Shown: one piece after another, positions 46,911 to 57,143 of the stretch
Numbering within the stretch: the stretch's first letter is position 1
Layout of the letters: each line of letters opens with the position of its first letter
Source of the DNA: Epichloe hybrida
Taxonomy: Eukaryota; Ascomycota; Sordariomycetes; Hypocreales; Clavicipitaceae
Assembly (NCBI GenBank): GCA_019022495.1
Contig: JAFEKR010000001.1
Coordinates: 8,122,001-8,186,000, forward strand
DNA length: 64,000 nt
Direction of reading: 5' to 3'
Notes under the pieces: model-generated
Told to the model about the DNA's origin: nothing
The model's database searches: none
Seen by the model: the letters and a program-made list of their open reading frames with translations, nothing else
Position numbers and translations under genes: made by a program

Positions 46911-48895
46911 CTGTTAGGGTCTGAATAATTTAAATAGAAACATCATGACAAAGAAAGGCGGCTGAGAAGAGAGTGTAAACGCTCAATTCAAACAGATTGG
47001 TGTTGAATTTGGCTCGGGACTAGACTTGTTTGTACAAGACTTGCAAAACCACGTCCGGAGAGCGCGCCGCACGACACGCATGTATGCCATGGACGCATTA
47101 AAAAGAATAAAGAGGAGAATGGTGGTCTTCATGATGAATGATCAAGAGGCTGTACCTAGGAGAGATAACTCGCCAACTGAGTCTAGACTTACGGGTAATG
47201 GGGAAGGCTCCGAACATAACGTAACAGGTAGAGTTTGAACAGTCGAGTCCAGACAACCCTCCTGGCAGGCTGGGACCGTGAGCACGGTAACAAGCTACTT
47301 AGCACAGAGAGAAAGGTCCCTGGCGTAGCAACAACTGATCAATCAATACAGATGACGCTAGGTAGTTGCTAGGTTATGAAGAAGAATCCAATTGTTGCCC
47401 AAACAGAAACGTAATGAGGGCCCGCGAATGCAAAAGAACGCTGTAGGGAGACAAACGAAGCTGGTCGTCTCAGATCACAAAGTCTTTCCTATAGTGACGG
47501 TTCAATTTAACCAATAAAGACCCCAGAACGTTTTCAAGTTTTCGGGCAAATTGACCAGACCGAGTTTGTCGGCTGGAGGGTTCAGTGACAAAGACTCCTG
47601 CAGCGAGAACAAGGGCAGGCGGGTTTCGTATCCAGGAAAGGAGCCGGAGGCACCAGCAGACGACAAGATGCCCGCCGGTCACGATTGGATCTGAATTCGC
47701 TGAATTCGCACGGATGGCTTCCCTCGCTGAGATTTTCGCCAGATTCCACACCGAAGATGCACAAACTCGGTGGTAAGAGAAACAATGTGCTGCCTATCAC
47801 TGCGTGAAATGTAGTATATTGTGAGCCAGGTGCAGGTAGAGAGCTATAGTTGAAGGCAAAGGGGCATGAGTAAACCAGGTCGCTTGGTTGATATGGAAAG
47901 ACAATTTGGCATGGGATCCAGCAAACGTTCCCGCACAACTCGCGCGGATGAGAGTCAGTGAGGGAGGAGGGCGTTGACTGTGGGGCGACCGACAACGGAC
48001 ATGTCACTTGAGCACTTGAAGGGGGGAGGGGGGGGGCTGGTGGGTCTCGAATCTGGCAGTCTACCAGTTTCAATGCAAACCATTTGAGAAGTTTTGTCTT
48101 GAATCTTGAGTAGAGATGTTCTGCTCTCTAACTGAGAGTGTCGAAGCTGTTTCTCCCGAGTATGCCCTATTTTTCGGGCAGATGTCGATTGAGAAACCTG
48201 CTAGTGCTTCACAGACTGAGCGGCCATGGGCCAGAAAGTGAGTCGTGCGATCAACCAGGCCTTGCGGGCATCTTTTAGGAAAGGAAAGAAAAAGACAAGA
48301 CTCTGACTGAGTACGGATCCATACTGTCCAAACAAACACTACGAGCAGTCCTTACACGATGTTGTTTCAAGTGCGCCACACCTTGGGTGTTTCAAAACAC
48401 AAAGGAGGTCGGTCTGATCTCCCGACTCGCTCTAGCCTAGCTAGCCATGGAATCAAGTCCCAGCACCAAATGCACTTGAGAATGGCACTGCGTACTCCGT
48501 AAGCCATGTGCATATTGAACGCAAGAGGCAACTGGAAGATGCTGAAGCTTCTAGTTGACGTGTTGAAACAGAACGATGTCGCGCGTGCGCGTGTCCGGGC
48601 GGCATGAGGTGATGCGCAATCGTGGAATCCCTCAAAACATTCTTCTCTCCAACGCCTTTCTGGAACGTTCATGCCGCAAGCACTCTGTGTCAGTAGCATT
48701 TCTGACATGGAAAACTGAATAACTGCATGCAGCATCGACCTCCTTTGTTCAAAATGACAGAGTCGATGTTCGCTGAGATGGCACAGGGGTTGGTCCACGC
48801 CGGGGGAAACGTTGAAGTAATAATGAGAGGCAGCAGAGGCAGCAGTAGCAGCATGTGCTTTGGAGGTGGCTGAGTCGAGTTGTTCCATAACGTGC

Positions 48896-48966
48896 ATGCC
48901 TCCACGAGCCTCCACCACGAGCCTCCACCACGAGCCTCTACGAGCCTCCACGAGCATCCACGAGTG
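48896..48966. repeat. Minisatellite, units like CCTCCACCACGAG and shorter CCTCCACGAG
   Basis: About six head-to-tail units of 10-13 bp with length and base variants. They are not separated by unique spacers, so this is not a CRISPR-like array. Confidence 0.9.
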
Positions 48967-49012
48967 ATGAGAATCAACGCTCTAACCAAATCTGCCGGCC
49001 GGCGCGATGCAG

Positions 49013-49048
49013 GTGCGTGCAGGTGCGCGCAGGTGCGTGCATGTGCAG
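49013..49048. repeat. 10-bp minisatellite GCAGGTGCGT, about 3.5 copies
   Basis: Units GCAGGTGCGT, GCAGGTGCGC, GCAGGTGCGT and a partial GCATGTGCAGG, lying 50 bp from the previous minisatellite. Confidence 0.88.
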
Positions 49049-49720
49049 GGTCCTCTCCTCTCGGCCGTGGCCCTGACGGTGACGATGCTTGTGCCTCAGA
49101 TGTGTCGCACATGGACGATTGCCGCAACCCCCTGTTGCGTTGCATCCTCTGCCTAAACGACTCTTACTCAACTCAACCACTTCGTCGGCGAGCCTGGCTC
49201 TTATTGAGAATGGGAAAACCCCCAAGTCTATCTTTTGGGAGAGGTCATCGTCTCCGGAGTCCGGCATGCTCTTCTCTTCTAGCTCGTCCCCCTTGTGCCA
49301 AAACATTCTGACACAATGCCACACGGACACGTCGTTGCAGACATATGATGCAGACCTCCTATGTGTGCCTAGTTTTCAAACCTATTTTCCGAATGACGGA
49401 CATTGTAAACGTTCCACTTTGTTCTTGCTCAACCTCAATTCTCTCCCCCACCGAAGCATACCTTGTCTATGACCGCAGCCCTGGAACCTTTCGATGGCTT
49501 TTTCGATTGTTGTCCGATGATCTGGACAGATGCATTCTTGAGCTAGCGACCACGTGTATACGCTTCGTTCACGGGGCAGAGTGCTCATCTTGGGCTATCT
49601 GATGGATGTTCCTATGCGATTCCAACATCTCGCGAGTTCGCGAAAATAATCATCGTCCAACTCGGGGAGGACAGTTCAGCAAAAGCTCAATATCGTAGTG
49701 GCTAAGAAAAGGCAGTCACA

Positions 49721-51976
49721 ATGTCTAGGCTCCCAGAAGGGGCCTCTGATGCGTCCGTCAATGGCAGGCAATGCAATATCGTGCCACGGAGAATAGTAGT
49801 GGCGGTCAATTACAATATTTCATCTCCATGTCGCTCTTTACAACCCTTCAATCTCTTGGGCTACACGTCGACACCACTCGTCCCAGCAGCCCTCAAAACG
49901 CAGGCGGCCTCATCAGACCTCGCTTCTCGTTCCAGCGTTGTAGTTGCAAAAAAAGCAACATCGTCTGCGGAAAGTACAATATCAACTATCGCCAGTTCAA
50001 CTCCAACATCATCGATTTCATTGCAGGCGATATCATCCACGTCGTCTACTACATCAGCCTCGGCTAGCACTTCTTTGCCCTCAACTACAGCCACTGTTCA
50101 GTCAACAACCACGGCTACGCCATTGTCGACTTCCTCTAATGTGGTTACTTCTACTTCAACTTCTACTTCAACTTCTACTTCAACTTCAACCTCCACGTCA
50201 ACCTCCACGTCAATCTCCACGTCAACCTCCACGCCAACCTCCACTTCAACCCGCCAGACTACCATTATCCAAGACAATACTCCGAGCATCAATTCTCTAC
50301 AATCCCCCCAACCGACAACGACGACAACGAAAAGCAATGCCTCACCCATTAATGTTCCCAATACTAGCAGCCCTGGATCGAATAATAGCCCCCAAAGCAA
50401 CCCTCCCCCGGGCCAGAAATCTTCTGTTGATGGCTCGCCGACCATTAGGCCACCAACTGAACAAGTCGGAAGCCCTACGCAACAAGCCAGAACATCTTCT
50501 TCGGTGACTCAACGAAGTCCGAGCAATCGAATTTCAACGCCAGATGAGGCGGCTGCTTCCAACTCCCGTGGTTCGACTACACCCAGTAGTTCAGGTAGTG
50601 ATTCGACACCGTCATTGGTTAGTCCTGAGATAGCTGAGCCAAGCTCATCCGGTATTGGAGTGGTTGCACCTGCACTGCCCACAACCCTGGAAACTTCTTC
50701 CCAGAACCTCCTTTTTACTTCTCGTGGAAGCGAGGAGCAGCAGACCACAACAACCGAATTACCTACTGAGACTTCCAGCGATCCAATTCTAGAGGGGCCT
50801 CCTCCGGACATCACACCGGTCGGAGACCTTCGTAGACCCCCGGGCCATACAAAGCCCAGTGTTGGGGCGGCCACTTCGAGACACGCAAGAGGATCGCAGA
50901 TATCAACAGGTGCTATTGTAGGAATATCCATTGGGAGTATTGTCGGCTTGGCAGTCATAGGATTCTTAATTTGGTTTGCGAAAAGAAGGTCGAAGAAGGG
51001 GGCAAACTCCACAGGCTCTCCGGTTGGCGATGACGACAAAGGCTCATCAAGGAGAGGTAGGACACCAGTTGCTATATTCAGAAATCAAATAGGAAAATGG
51101 CTGCCCGGTGCTGGAAAAGCCGAGGCAATCTCAAATTCGACAACCTTCGATCGCAGAATCCGCTCAAGCCTTCCTGCAACTGACATGGCCGAGCAGCGAG
51201 TGCAATCAGGATCTCAGCCCACGCAATGGCGCAATGGGCCAAGCCAGCAGCAACTGCCCTTTCAGACGACATCTGCAAGGCAGATGTTTGGTGACCCAAG
51301 TGTCGATGAAGAAGGCCAACGAGGTTTCCCCCTTGGCCAAAGCCAAGCCATTTTGTCCAACCCTTTCTCTGATGAAAACGCTGCTGTCTTTCCACTGCAA
51401 ATACCGTCCTTGCCACCAACTGCATTATTGTTCAACTCACCATCATCTGGCCAAGACAAGCATAATACCAGCTCCGTGCCTTTGAGAACCTCTCCATCGC
51501 GTGGCCGGTCGCTCAGTGCTGATGAGCCGACATCTCAGCACTCACCGCCCAATGCCACGGCGGCCAGACCACGTTCTGTGCATCGGGAATCCCTCCCAAG
51601 CGCCGACTCGTTCGCCAACAAACGGAATAAGTTTCGTTCGGATCCGTTCGACTTGGAAACCGAGAGTCGCCTGATATCGGGTGAAGTAACGGTTCCCGAG
51701 ATGCCACATCGAACTGCAACCAGCTCAACGTACAGTGTCGGCCCTGTGAGCAATTCGTCATCAATATATTCGAGTGGAGCGAGTGTGATGAGTGACTGGA
51801 GCTTATTGCAAGAAAGTCGACCATCTGCCCCTTACTCGGTGGCCACGGGCCTACCCAAACAATCTACCAGTTGGGATAGTCCCAGTTCAAACAGTGCGCT
51901 GAGACCCGGAGATCCGAAAGGGCTACCAAGAAGAGCTGCACAGCAGCCTCAAGTTGTGTTTGGCCAAGCTCTTTGA
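49721..51976 (+). CDS. Ser/Thr-rich single-pass membrane protein (mucin-like, sensor-type layout)
   Basis: Single open frame of 751 aa. Residues 60-390 are extremely Ser/Thr-rich, including a TS dipeptide tract at about residues 142-181 encoded by ACTTCTACTTCA-type repeats (50143-50262), expected to be heavily O-mannosylated. One transmembrane segment follows at about residues 397-419 (GAIVGISIGSIVGLAVIGFL), with a basic stop-transfer (AKRRSKK) and a 320-residue disordered cytosolic tail ending VVFGQAL. This layout (ST-rich ectodomain, one span, tail) is that of fungal cell-wall stress sensors such as Wsc and Mid2. However, no cysteine-rich WSC domain and no obvious signal peptide are visible, so either the true start lies in an upstream exon or the protein is inserted by its internal span. 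Function is not assigned. Confidence 0.7.
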   Translation: MSRLPEGASDASVNGRQCNIVPRRIVVAVNYNISSPCRSLQPFNLLGYTSTPLVPAALKTQAASSDLASRSSVVVAKKATSSAESTISTIASSTPTSSISLQAISSTSSTTSASASTSLPSTTATVQSTTTATPLSTSSNVVTSTSTSTSTSTSTSTSTSTSTSISTSTSTPTSTSTRQTTIIQDNTPSINSLQSPQPTTTTTKSNASPINVPNTSSPGSNNSPQSNPPPGQKSSVDGSPTIRPPTEQVGSPTQQARTSSSVTQRSPSNRISTPDEAAASNSRGSTTPSSSGSDSTPSLVSPEIAEPSSSGIGVVAPALPTTLETSSQNLLFTSRGSEEQQTTTTELPTETSSDPILEGPPPDITPVGDLRRPPGHTKPSVGAATSRHARGSQISTGAIVGISIGSIVGLAVIGFLIWFAKRRSKKGANSTGSPVGDDDKGSSRRGRTPVAIFRNQIGKWLPGAGKAEAISNSTTFDRRIRSSLPATDMAEQRVQSGSQPTQWRNGPSQQQLPFQTTSARQMFGDPSVDEEGQRGFPLGQSQAILSNPFSDENAAVFPLQIPSLPPTALLFNSPSSGQDKHNTSSVPLRTSPSRGRSLSADEPTSQHSPPNATAARPRSVHRESLPSADSFANKRNKFRSDPFDLETESRLISGEVTVPEMPHRTATSSTYSVGPVSNSSSIYSSGASVMSDWSLLQESRPSAPYSVATGLPKQSTSWDSPSSNSALRPGDPKGLPRRAAQQPQVVFGQAL
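50143..50262. repeat. Coding microsatellite (ACTTCA/ACCTCC)n for Thr-Ser dipeptides
   Basis: Hexanucleotide-like repeats within the Ser/Thr-rich protein gene. Length change in steps of 6 would keep the frame and vary the ectodomain length. Confidence 0.85.
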
Positions 51977-52441
51977 AGTTTTTGCTTCCATCTTCACTTG
52001 GAGTAAAAGAAAAGGGGAAGCGGATGGGACCTGAGAAGCAATAAGGAATGGCGTTTTTTTTTTTGGGGGTGATGAATGTTTCTATATCTGCACACTCTTT
52101 ACGACAATGACATATGAACAAGGAGCTAGTGGAAATATAACCATGGTGAAGTGGAATACGGACGCTAGAGAGCGATTGGAAGATGGATCAAATGATGATG
52201 AAGCAGTTCCATTAAAAAAATAGCCATGTTCCTTGAACCACCTTACTATTCTGCGTCTGCACCGTTGACCTGAAGAATCCCATTTTGAGCTCGGTCCTTT
52301 TCTCTCCCCCCCCCCTCTGGTATCAAACTGTCGAAATAAGTGAGTAGCGTGCGTGCCAATTTTCCCGATCAATGTTTGCCATGCTCCGACATGACTATGC
52401 CCTCTCGCCCTTTTCCATCCCGATGCACGGCAGGATTCTCA
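51977..52441. other. Intergenic DNA between convergent genes
   Basis: 3' flanks of the Ser/Thr-rich protein and RNA exonuclease genes, with a short T run (52055-52064) and C run (near 52307). Nothing else seen. Confidence 0.6.
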
Positions 52442-53887
52442 TCATGTGTCCAAGTTCAATGGATTAGCCATGTACCAGTGTAGTAGGTCGCGGGTTGCCA
52501 GTGCATCCTCTAGGCTGTCATGTCCACGACCCTTAATTTGGATAACTCTATCCAGCCTCTTGAGCGCGAGAGCTTTCAAAGATAGGCCGCCTTCCTTCTG
52601 CAACATATCGCTCTTGTTACCTTCGACCTCGGCGCTAACGTCTGCATGCGCCGCCCCTTCCTGGATGTCAGCGGGACGCTTGTCGTCCAAAGCCTTAGAG
52701 AACGCAAGCTGAATTTGGCGTCTCTCAGTCTCGATTAGAAGTGTATCGACAACCAGTCGATGTATCCATCGCAAACAAGAGAGGTCACCATGGGTTGCAT
52801 GGCCAACTACCACTGTATTGGGACCAACAAACTTGTAAAGAGCCTGTCTAGCAGCATCCCGTCCGATTAAACAGTTGTGTCTGCGGCGAGCCTCTTCCAT
52901 TGCATGTCTTGTAACTCCAGAGAATCTTGTGTTGTAGTGCGCCATTCGCACATTGGGATAGACCAGCTTGTCTAGTAAGACTGCACCAGTGAAGTAGTCC
53001 ACCACCGATATGCGAATCAGCTCCGACTCCCCCGAGCTCGCAGTTCCCATCTCACAATCAAGCACTACTGCAGCAACATGTGATGGGAGTGATCCGGTTG
53101 GTGTTTCATAAAATCTCCAATTCTTTTCCAGTTCGTCTGCCTTGTATTGGCGAGCAGTGTGTTGCTCACGGCCGGAACACGGCTTTGATAGCGAAGGTGT
53201 ATTGCAGCATGTCCACGTCTATTCATTTTCCCGTTAGCCGACTTGGAATGATACCTGCAGCGAAACGTTGTCTTTGAACGTGGAGAAGGGAAAGAGGAAG
53301 AAGCGAGCGTTTGTAGTTACCCTATTCACAACACGACCTGAATGGAATTTGCAGACTAAAGGTGTCTCATCAGGTTGTCCAGTTTCTGGCCCTGCACCAC
53401 GTTTCCCAGACTCTGCACTGTCCACGGCTTGTTGTTGACTTGTGTTGCTGAGGGCGTTACTCCCAGTTGCTGCTACAAGGTCATTTTGCAAGCTCAGCGC
53501 TTGAGAGGTGTCAGACGCAGGGTGTCAGACGCAGCGACGCCCACCACTGGAGCCAGTGGCAGTCGAAGTTTCGCTTGAGGTCTATTTCGCCGTTCTTTGC
53601 TCAACACTAAAAAGCTGGGTTAGACAGAATACTCCTGAAATTCTTCGTTTATATCGTTTTTTTAAAATCATTTCTCTTCTCTCAGCTTCCCGTTCGCCTA
53701 GGCTTCTTTGCTTACCTTTGCAACACTGTTCGCATCGTTTTTTTCGCTCAATTTCAGCGGCGGGTAGTTGACTCAAGATATATCCTGCTTTCTGCAGTTC
53801 GTGCAAGGAATGAGCCGAAGACTGTAGCTGAAGTAACGCTTCCGCCGTGGGTTGCACCGGCCCATGAGAAATTTTGGATTCCATCAT
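52442..53887 (-). pseudogene. REX-type DEDDh RNA exonuclease with a frame-breaking 14-bp duplication
   Basis: Three exons: 53887-53716, 53606-53321, 53218-52442, with introns of 109 and 102 nt. The product would be a 3'-5' exonuclease of the Rex1/Rex3/Rex4 group acting in RNA maturation. Catalytic motifs are in exon 3: VLDCEMGT (D, E), GHATHGDLSCLRW (D) and HDSLEDALATRDL (H, D). Upstream is a cysteine/histidine module: KRCEQCCK, CKFHSGRVV and TWTCCNT. In exon 2 a perfect 14-bp tandem duplication (53507-53520 and 53521-53534) shifts the frame and gives an early stop. Counting only one copy, all phases close over 406 codons, so the rest of the gene is intact. Alternatively, an intron ending at CTCAAG (about 53506) could bypass exon 2's first part and keep the frame. 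Disabled allele, recent mutation, assembly error or alternative splicing all remain possible. Confidence 0.85.
53507..53534. repeat. Perfect 14-bp tandem duplication in the exonuclease gene
   Basis: The unit GGTGTCAGACGCAG occurs twice, back to back. Its length is not a multiple of three, so it breaks the reading frame of the exonuclease. Confidence 0.97.
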
Positions 53888-54775
53888 CTTCCGTAGTTGA
53901 CGACGGTCCCTAGGTGCCTCTGGGCAGCACTTGACGAGGCATGGACATGCACATGGCAGAGGCTCGTCATATATAGTTCATCAGAGCTCACAGTAATTGA
54001 TCAAGAGGTTGACAGGTGACAGCACTGCCCGCACAGTGCAGACCAACAGAGAAAGAGAGAAGGCGATCCGCAGTGGGGCACGACATTGCAAAGTGACTGG
54101 ATGGCGAGCATGACTCCGGCCTGCTTCGCGGCAAACATGGGCTGTGTAGTAGTACTCTAAAGATTAAGGTAATAATAATATTTAATTACTACTTAAGCTA
54201 TATATATAGGTTCTATAATTATTACTACCTTCATTAGCTAAGCCATTTCCCCACTTAACAGCTGCCTCGCTTCGCTCCTGCTTTGTTGAAGCACCAATTC
54301 TCTTGCCTCTCCTTCTCCTGCAGCCCTTTGGCTCCAATTCGTCAATGAGCGTCCCTCGTCTATGCAGTGCGCCCTGGCGTCTCGCATGTTGGCGTCCGGG
54401 GCGAGTGACACAAGCTTGCGTATGTACAGCACATTGCAATACTTCGCTTACTGCTTCCAGGCAAAGGCCACAGTCAACGAGAACGAGAAAAGAACGCACA
54501 CCTTGAAAATATCCAAGAATGATCAGTATCATGCGTCCTCGATTGCTGCGCACCACTTCACAATATGCACGAGAGCACCGAACGGTAGATGACGCCCAAA
54601 TATTGCAAGGGGCGTGAGACTAACCACATTGGGAAGCCCTTGTAGACATTGATCAGTCCGAAAACCTGGCAGTAAGCAATCTGATCTGATGACCTTGGAA
54701 AATTAGAACAGCTTACAGCATTCTAATGTTTGCCTTGGGATTACCATTGTCCAGCGACCATTGAACTCGTCCATC
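53888..54775. other. Intergenic DNA with a short AT-rich inverted repeat
   Basis: No gene recognised. Contains the exonuclease promoter, an AT-rich island at about 54155-54240, and the leader of the truncated GNAT gene. Confidence 0.55.
54166..54231. repeat. AT-rich inverted repeat (14-bp arms), possible MITE or RIP relic
   Basis: Arms AAGGTAATAATAAT (54166-54179) and ATTATTACTACCTT (54218-54231) are complementary at 13 of 14 positions around a 38-bp AT-rich centre. The composition, with TTAGCTAAGCC beside it, resembles the RIP-damaged block at 1-1680 and stands out from the flanks. Confidence 0.55.
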
Positions 54776-55033
54776 ATGGCACAGAAGGCGATACAGAATA
54801 TTTTAGCGGGCTCACTAGCTCCTGATGACCGAGATCATCACCAGGCTGACAAGCCCGTCAATTCTGGTGAAATCGCCTCAACCCCAGGTCTTCAGATCCG
54901 CATTGCCGATATGTCTGTCGCAGAAGATGCCCATCTTGTAGGTTCCCTTACTCGGATAGTCAACGACGCCTACGGAGAGGTGGAAGCCGATATTTTCCTC
55001 CCTGGATACCGCCGAACAGACGAGGCGGAAATA
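54776..55033 (+). pseudogene. GNAT acetyltransferase, 5' fragment
   Basis: From the ATG, about 86 codons match the N-terminus of fungal GNAT-type acetyltransferases: LQIRIADMSVAEDAHLVGSL, TRIVNDAYGEVEADIFLPGY and RRTDEAEI. After RRTDEAEI, where family members continue with an acidic helix and the acetyl-CoA-binding strand, the frame instead reads the antisense of the GH92 mannosidase gene. That antisense frame is open to 55678 by chance. The acetyl-CoA loop (R/Q-x2-G-x-G/A) is therefore missing and the fragment cannot be an active enzyme. The start at 54776 is preferred; an earlier in-frame start at 54761 is possible. Confidence 0.75.
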
Positions 55034-56047
55034 GAAGGACTTGACCAGATCCGCATCGACACCCTTTGTGTCAACGGTGATGGGGCTCAGCTTTTCCCTC
55101 CAGGCGTTTTGCGCATCAGCCTCATGTTTCTCAAAGTCAAAGTTTGGCATTTCCCGCTCCGCATTCGCGCACGCCTGGGCGCTGCTGATGAAACTGAGGC
55201 CGACGCGGGAGTACACTGGCTTCTTTCCATTGGCGAAGCGGACAAACGCGCCCCCAGGCAAGGGGTAGCCGTTGATGGAGCGCGATATCTTGAGCTCATG
55301 AACCTCGGCGCTGGCGCGGCTATCGACAAAGATGCCGCTGTCGGCAATCTCGGCACCGTGGAAGTCGGTGCAAAAGAACGGTTGGTATTTGCCCTGGGCG
55401 AAGCTGGGAACAAATACGGCGTCGCCCGTGATCCGCCCAGTCTTCGGGTTGACCCGTATCGTACCGTTGTCCTGGCGCGAATCCGAGAGGTCGCTGAGGT
55501 CCTGGAGAATGAGCGGCTTGTCCGCGTCACCGGCCCCCTTGAAGGTGAACTTGAAAAGCGCGGTATGCTGCGTCGTCGTCATTTCAACCTGCGGCCCGCT
55601 GTTGAGAGTGACGCCAAAGTATCCCGGCTTGGCGTGTACACTGGTCTTGGAGAAATTGCCAAAAAGCTTGGTGCGTGATGTTTTGGGATATACACACGCG
55701 TTGACGTCGTTGCCTGGGCACCCATTGTACGGGAACAGAGGGAAGTTTCCCAGTGATGGGCTTCCGCCAGTCCCGGAGTCGTGCAGAACGCTGAAGCCGG
55801 TGATGGGCGTGTCGTCGAGGGTGAAGCCTCCCTGATTGGAACCACTGTTGGTGTCGGCCACGGCCTTGGCCATTCCATAAGGCAGGGTGGCGCCAGGGAA
55901 TACATTTCCACCGCCGCTTGACCCGATGAGTTGATCAACGTATTGGAGCGGATCGAAACGTCCCGCATGTTCCTGTGCATTGGCGCATGGGAAGAGGTTC
56001 AGCGTCGACAAGGCTGAAAGCCAGACGAGGACGATTGAGGTCGGCAT
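55030..56047 (-). pseudogene. Secreted GH92 alpha-mannosidase, 5' fragment
   Basis: From the ATG at 56047 a signal peptide (MPTSIVLVWLSALSTLNLFP, cut probably after CANA) leads into the GH92 N-terminal domain: YVDQLIGSSGGGNVFPGATL, PYGMAKAVADTNSGSNQGG, ITGFSVLHDSGTGGSPSLGN and PLILQDLSDL. GH92 enzymes are exo-acting alpha-mannosidases, often secreted, of about 750-800 residues. Homology ends at VDADLVKSFY (about residue 339). The frame then reads antisense into the GNAT fragment and stops at 54878. The catalytic (alpha/alpha)6 domain with its acid residues is absent, so the gene is non-functional as assembled. A TACGGAGTA motif lies about 290 bp upstream (56339). Confidence 0.85.
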
Positions 56048-57143
56048 GGTCCTGCTACTGCGCCGCTTGTACGAAGATGATGATGATGATGTATTGAAGT
56101 GGCAACCGCAAGAACCACTCTGCCTGGGCCGGGTGCTACCTTTTGTATTACCATGTGGTGAAAGGGCAGACAGACACAGACAGACAGACAGACAGACAGG
56201 GGAAGCAGACGATTTCGGAACATGCTCCCGTGGCTTCCGTGCATGATGCATGAGGAGCACTCCTTCAACATCTGAGCCCAATGATAACACAGCAGCTGTC
56301 CATCTTGCTGTCCATCTCCATGTACATGTACGGGTCCGTACGGAGTACTCCATACATGTATGTATTCAGCCGGTATCACTCCAGGGTGGACCCCCGCGAC
56401 TTTTTGAGACAATTTTCATCAGAAAGGGGTTGATTCTGGGGTGTCCACCTTGGAGGTTACGCTGTTATTAGAAAATTGATCATGAGATTGCATTGGCATG
56501 GTGGCATTCACTTTATTATTACATACATACCCAGTAATACACACTTGGGTGCATACATACAATTCAGCTATTCCGTGCGCTCCGTGGGTCGATCTGGGAC
56601 GCGGCACGAACAAAACTGGTGTTCAATGTCGGCGGTCGCCGGTCAGGGGTCGGCAAGTCGGCAAGTCGGCAAGTCGTGCCCAGCCAAAGACTCAATAACA
56701 GATGAATGGTGAATGGTGAACGGTAAGTGAATGGTGAACGGTAATACTGCAAAGTCCGAAGTGGGATTGAAAATGTCCGACTTCTCAATCCCGGGGACTG
56801 GTTCACCAAACAGTCATCCACGTGCCAAAAAGGAGTCCCGCCTTGCCATGACTCGATGAGTCGGTCCATGATCTATGATGCCGGTGTTGATGGCTGTGGA
56901 GCCCGGAGCTGCCGCAATTGCCTCTTTGCCTGGCATCGTTTGTTCTCCCGACGTCCGACGCTGACGCCCGACGCCTTGCCAAATTTGGCTTCATGATTGT
57001 CACGCGACAAGTTTTCCCACACGGACCATTGACCGACCCCATGATTATTTGACCTATACATACACTGTACATCCGTTCGTACATATGTACTGCTGCGCAT
57101 TCATCCCGCAACGGTTTTGACATTGCTTTGCTCGCGCGCCATC
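56048..57143. other. Divergent intergenic region between the GH92 fragment and the first P450
   Basis: No gene recognised. It holds a (CAGA)n tract at 56167-56200, TACGGAGTA at 56339-56347, an 8-bp repeat GTCGGCAA at about 56649-56676, and GAATGGTGAACGGTAA-type repeats at 56700-56745. Confidence 0.6.
56167..56200. repeat. (CAGA)n microsatellite
   Basis: About eight CAGA units with one CA interruption, just upstream of the GH92 fragment start. Confidence 0.9.

Larger units (their letters stand above)
46911..49720. other. 2.8-kb intergenic region with minisatellites
   Basis: Apart from the possible first exon of the unrecognised gene (near 47050-47132), nothing coding is supported. TACTCCGTA occurs at 48493-48501. 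Two minisatellites are present, at 48896-48966 (CCTCCACCACGAG type) and 49013-49048 (GCAGGTGCGT type). Confidence 0.55.

Noticed and set aside
48896..49048. Repeat cluster resembling an array
   Set aside because: Units are contiguous with no unique spacers in a eukaryotic genome; these are minisatellites, not CRISPR.
50098..50445. Antisense frame of alternating Val-Glu
   Set aside because: It is the reverse complement of the Thr-Ser coding repeat in the membrane-protein gene.
54761..55678. 305-codon plus-strand open frame as a full gene
   Set aside because: Only its first 86 codons look like a protein family; the rest is the exact antisense of a GH92 mannosidase and is open by chance.
54878..56353. 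491-codon minus-strand open frame as a full GH92 gene
   Set aside because: The first about 100 codons are upstream leader including the CAGA repeat, and the last about 50 are antisense GNAT; only 55030-56047 is mannosidase.
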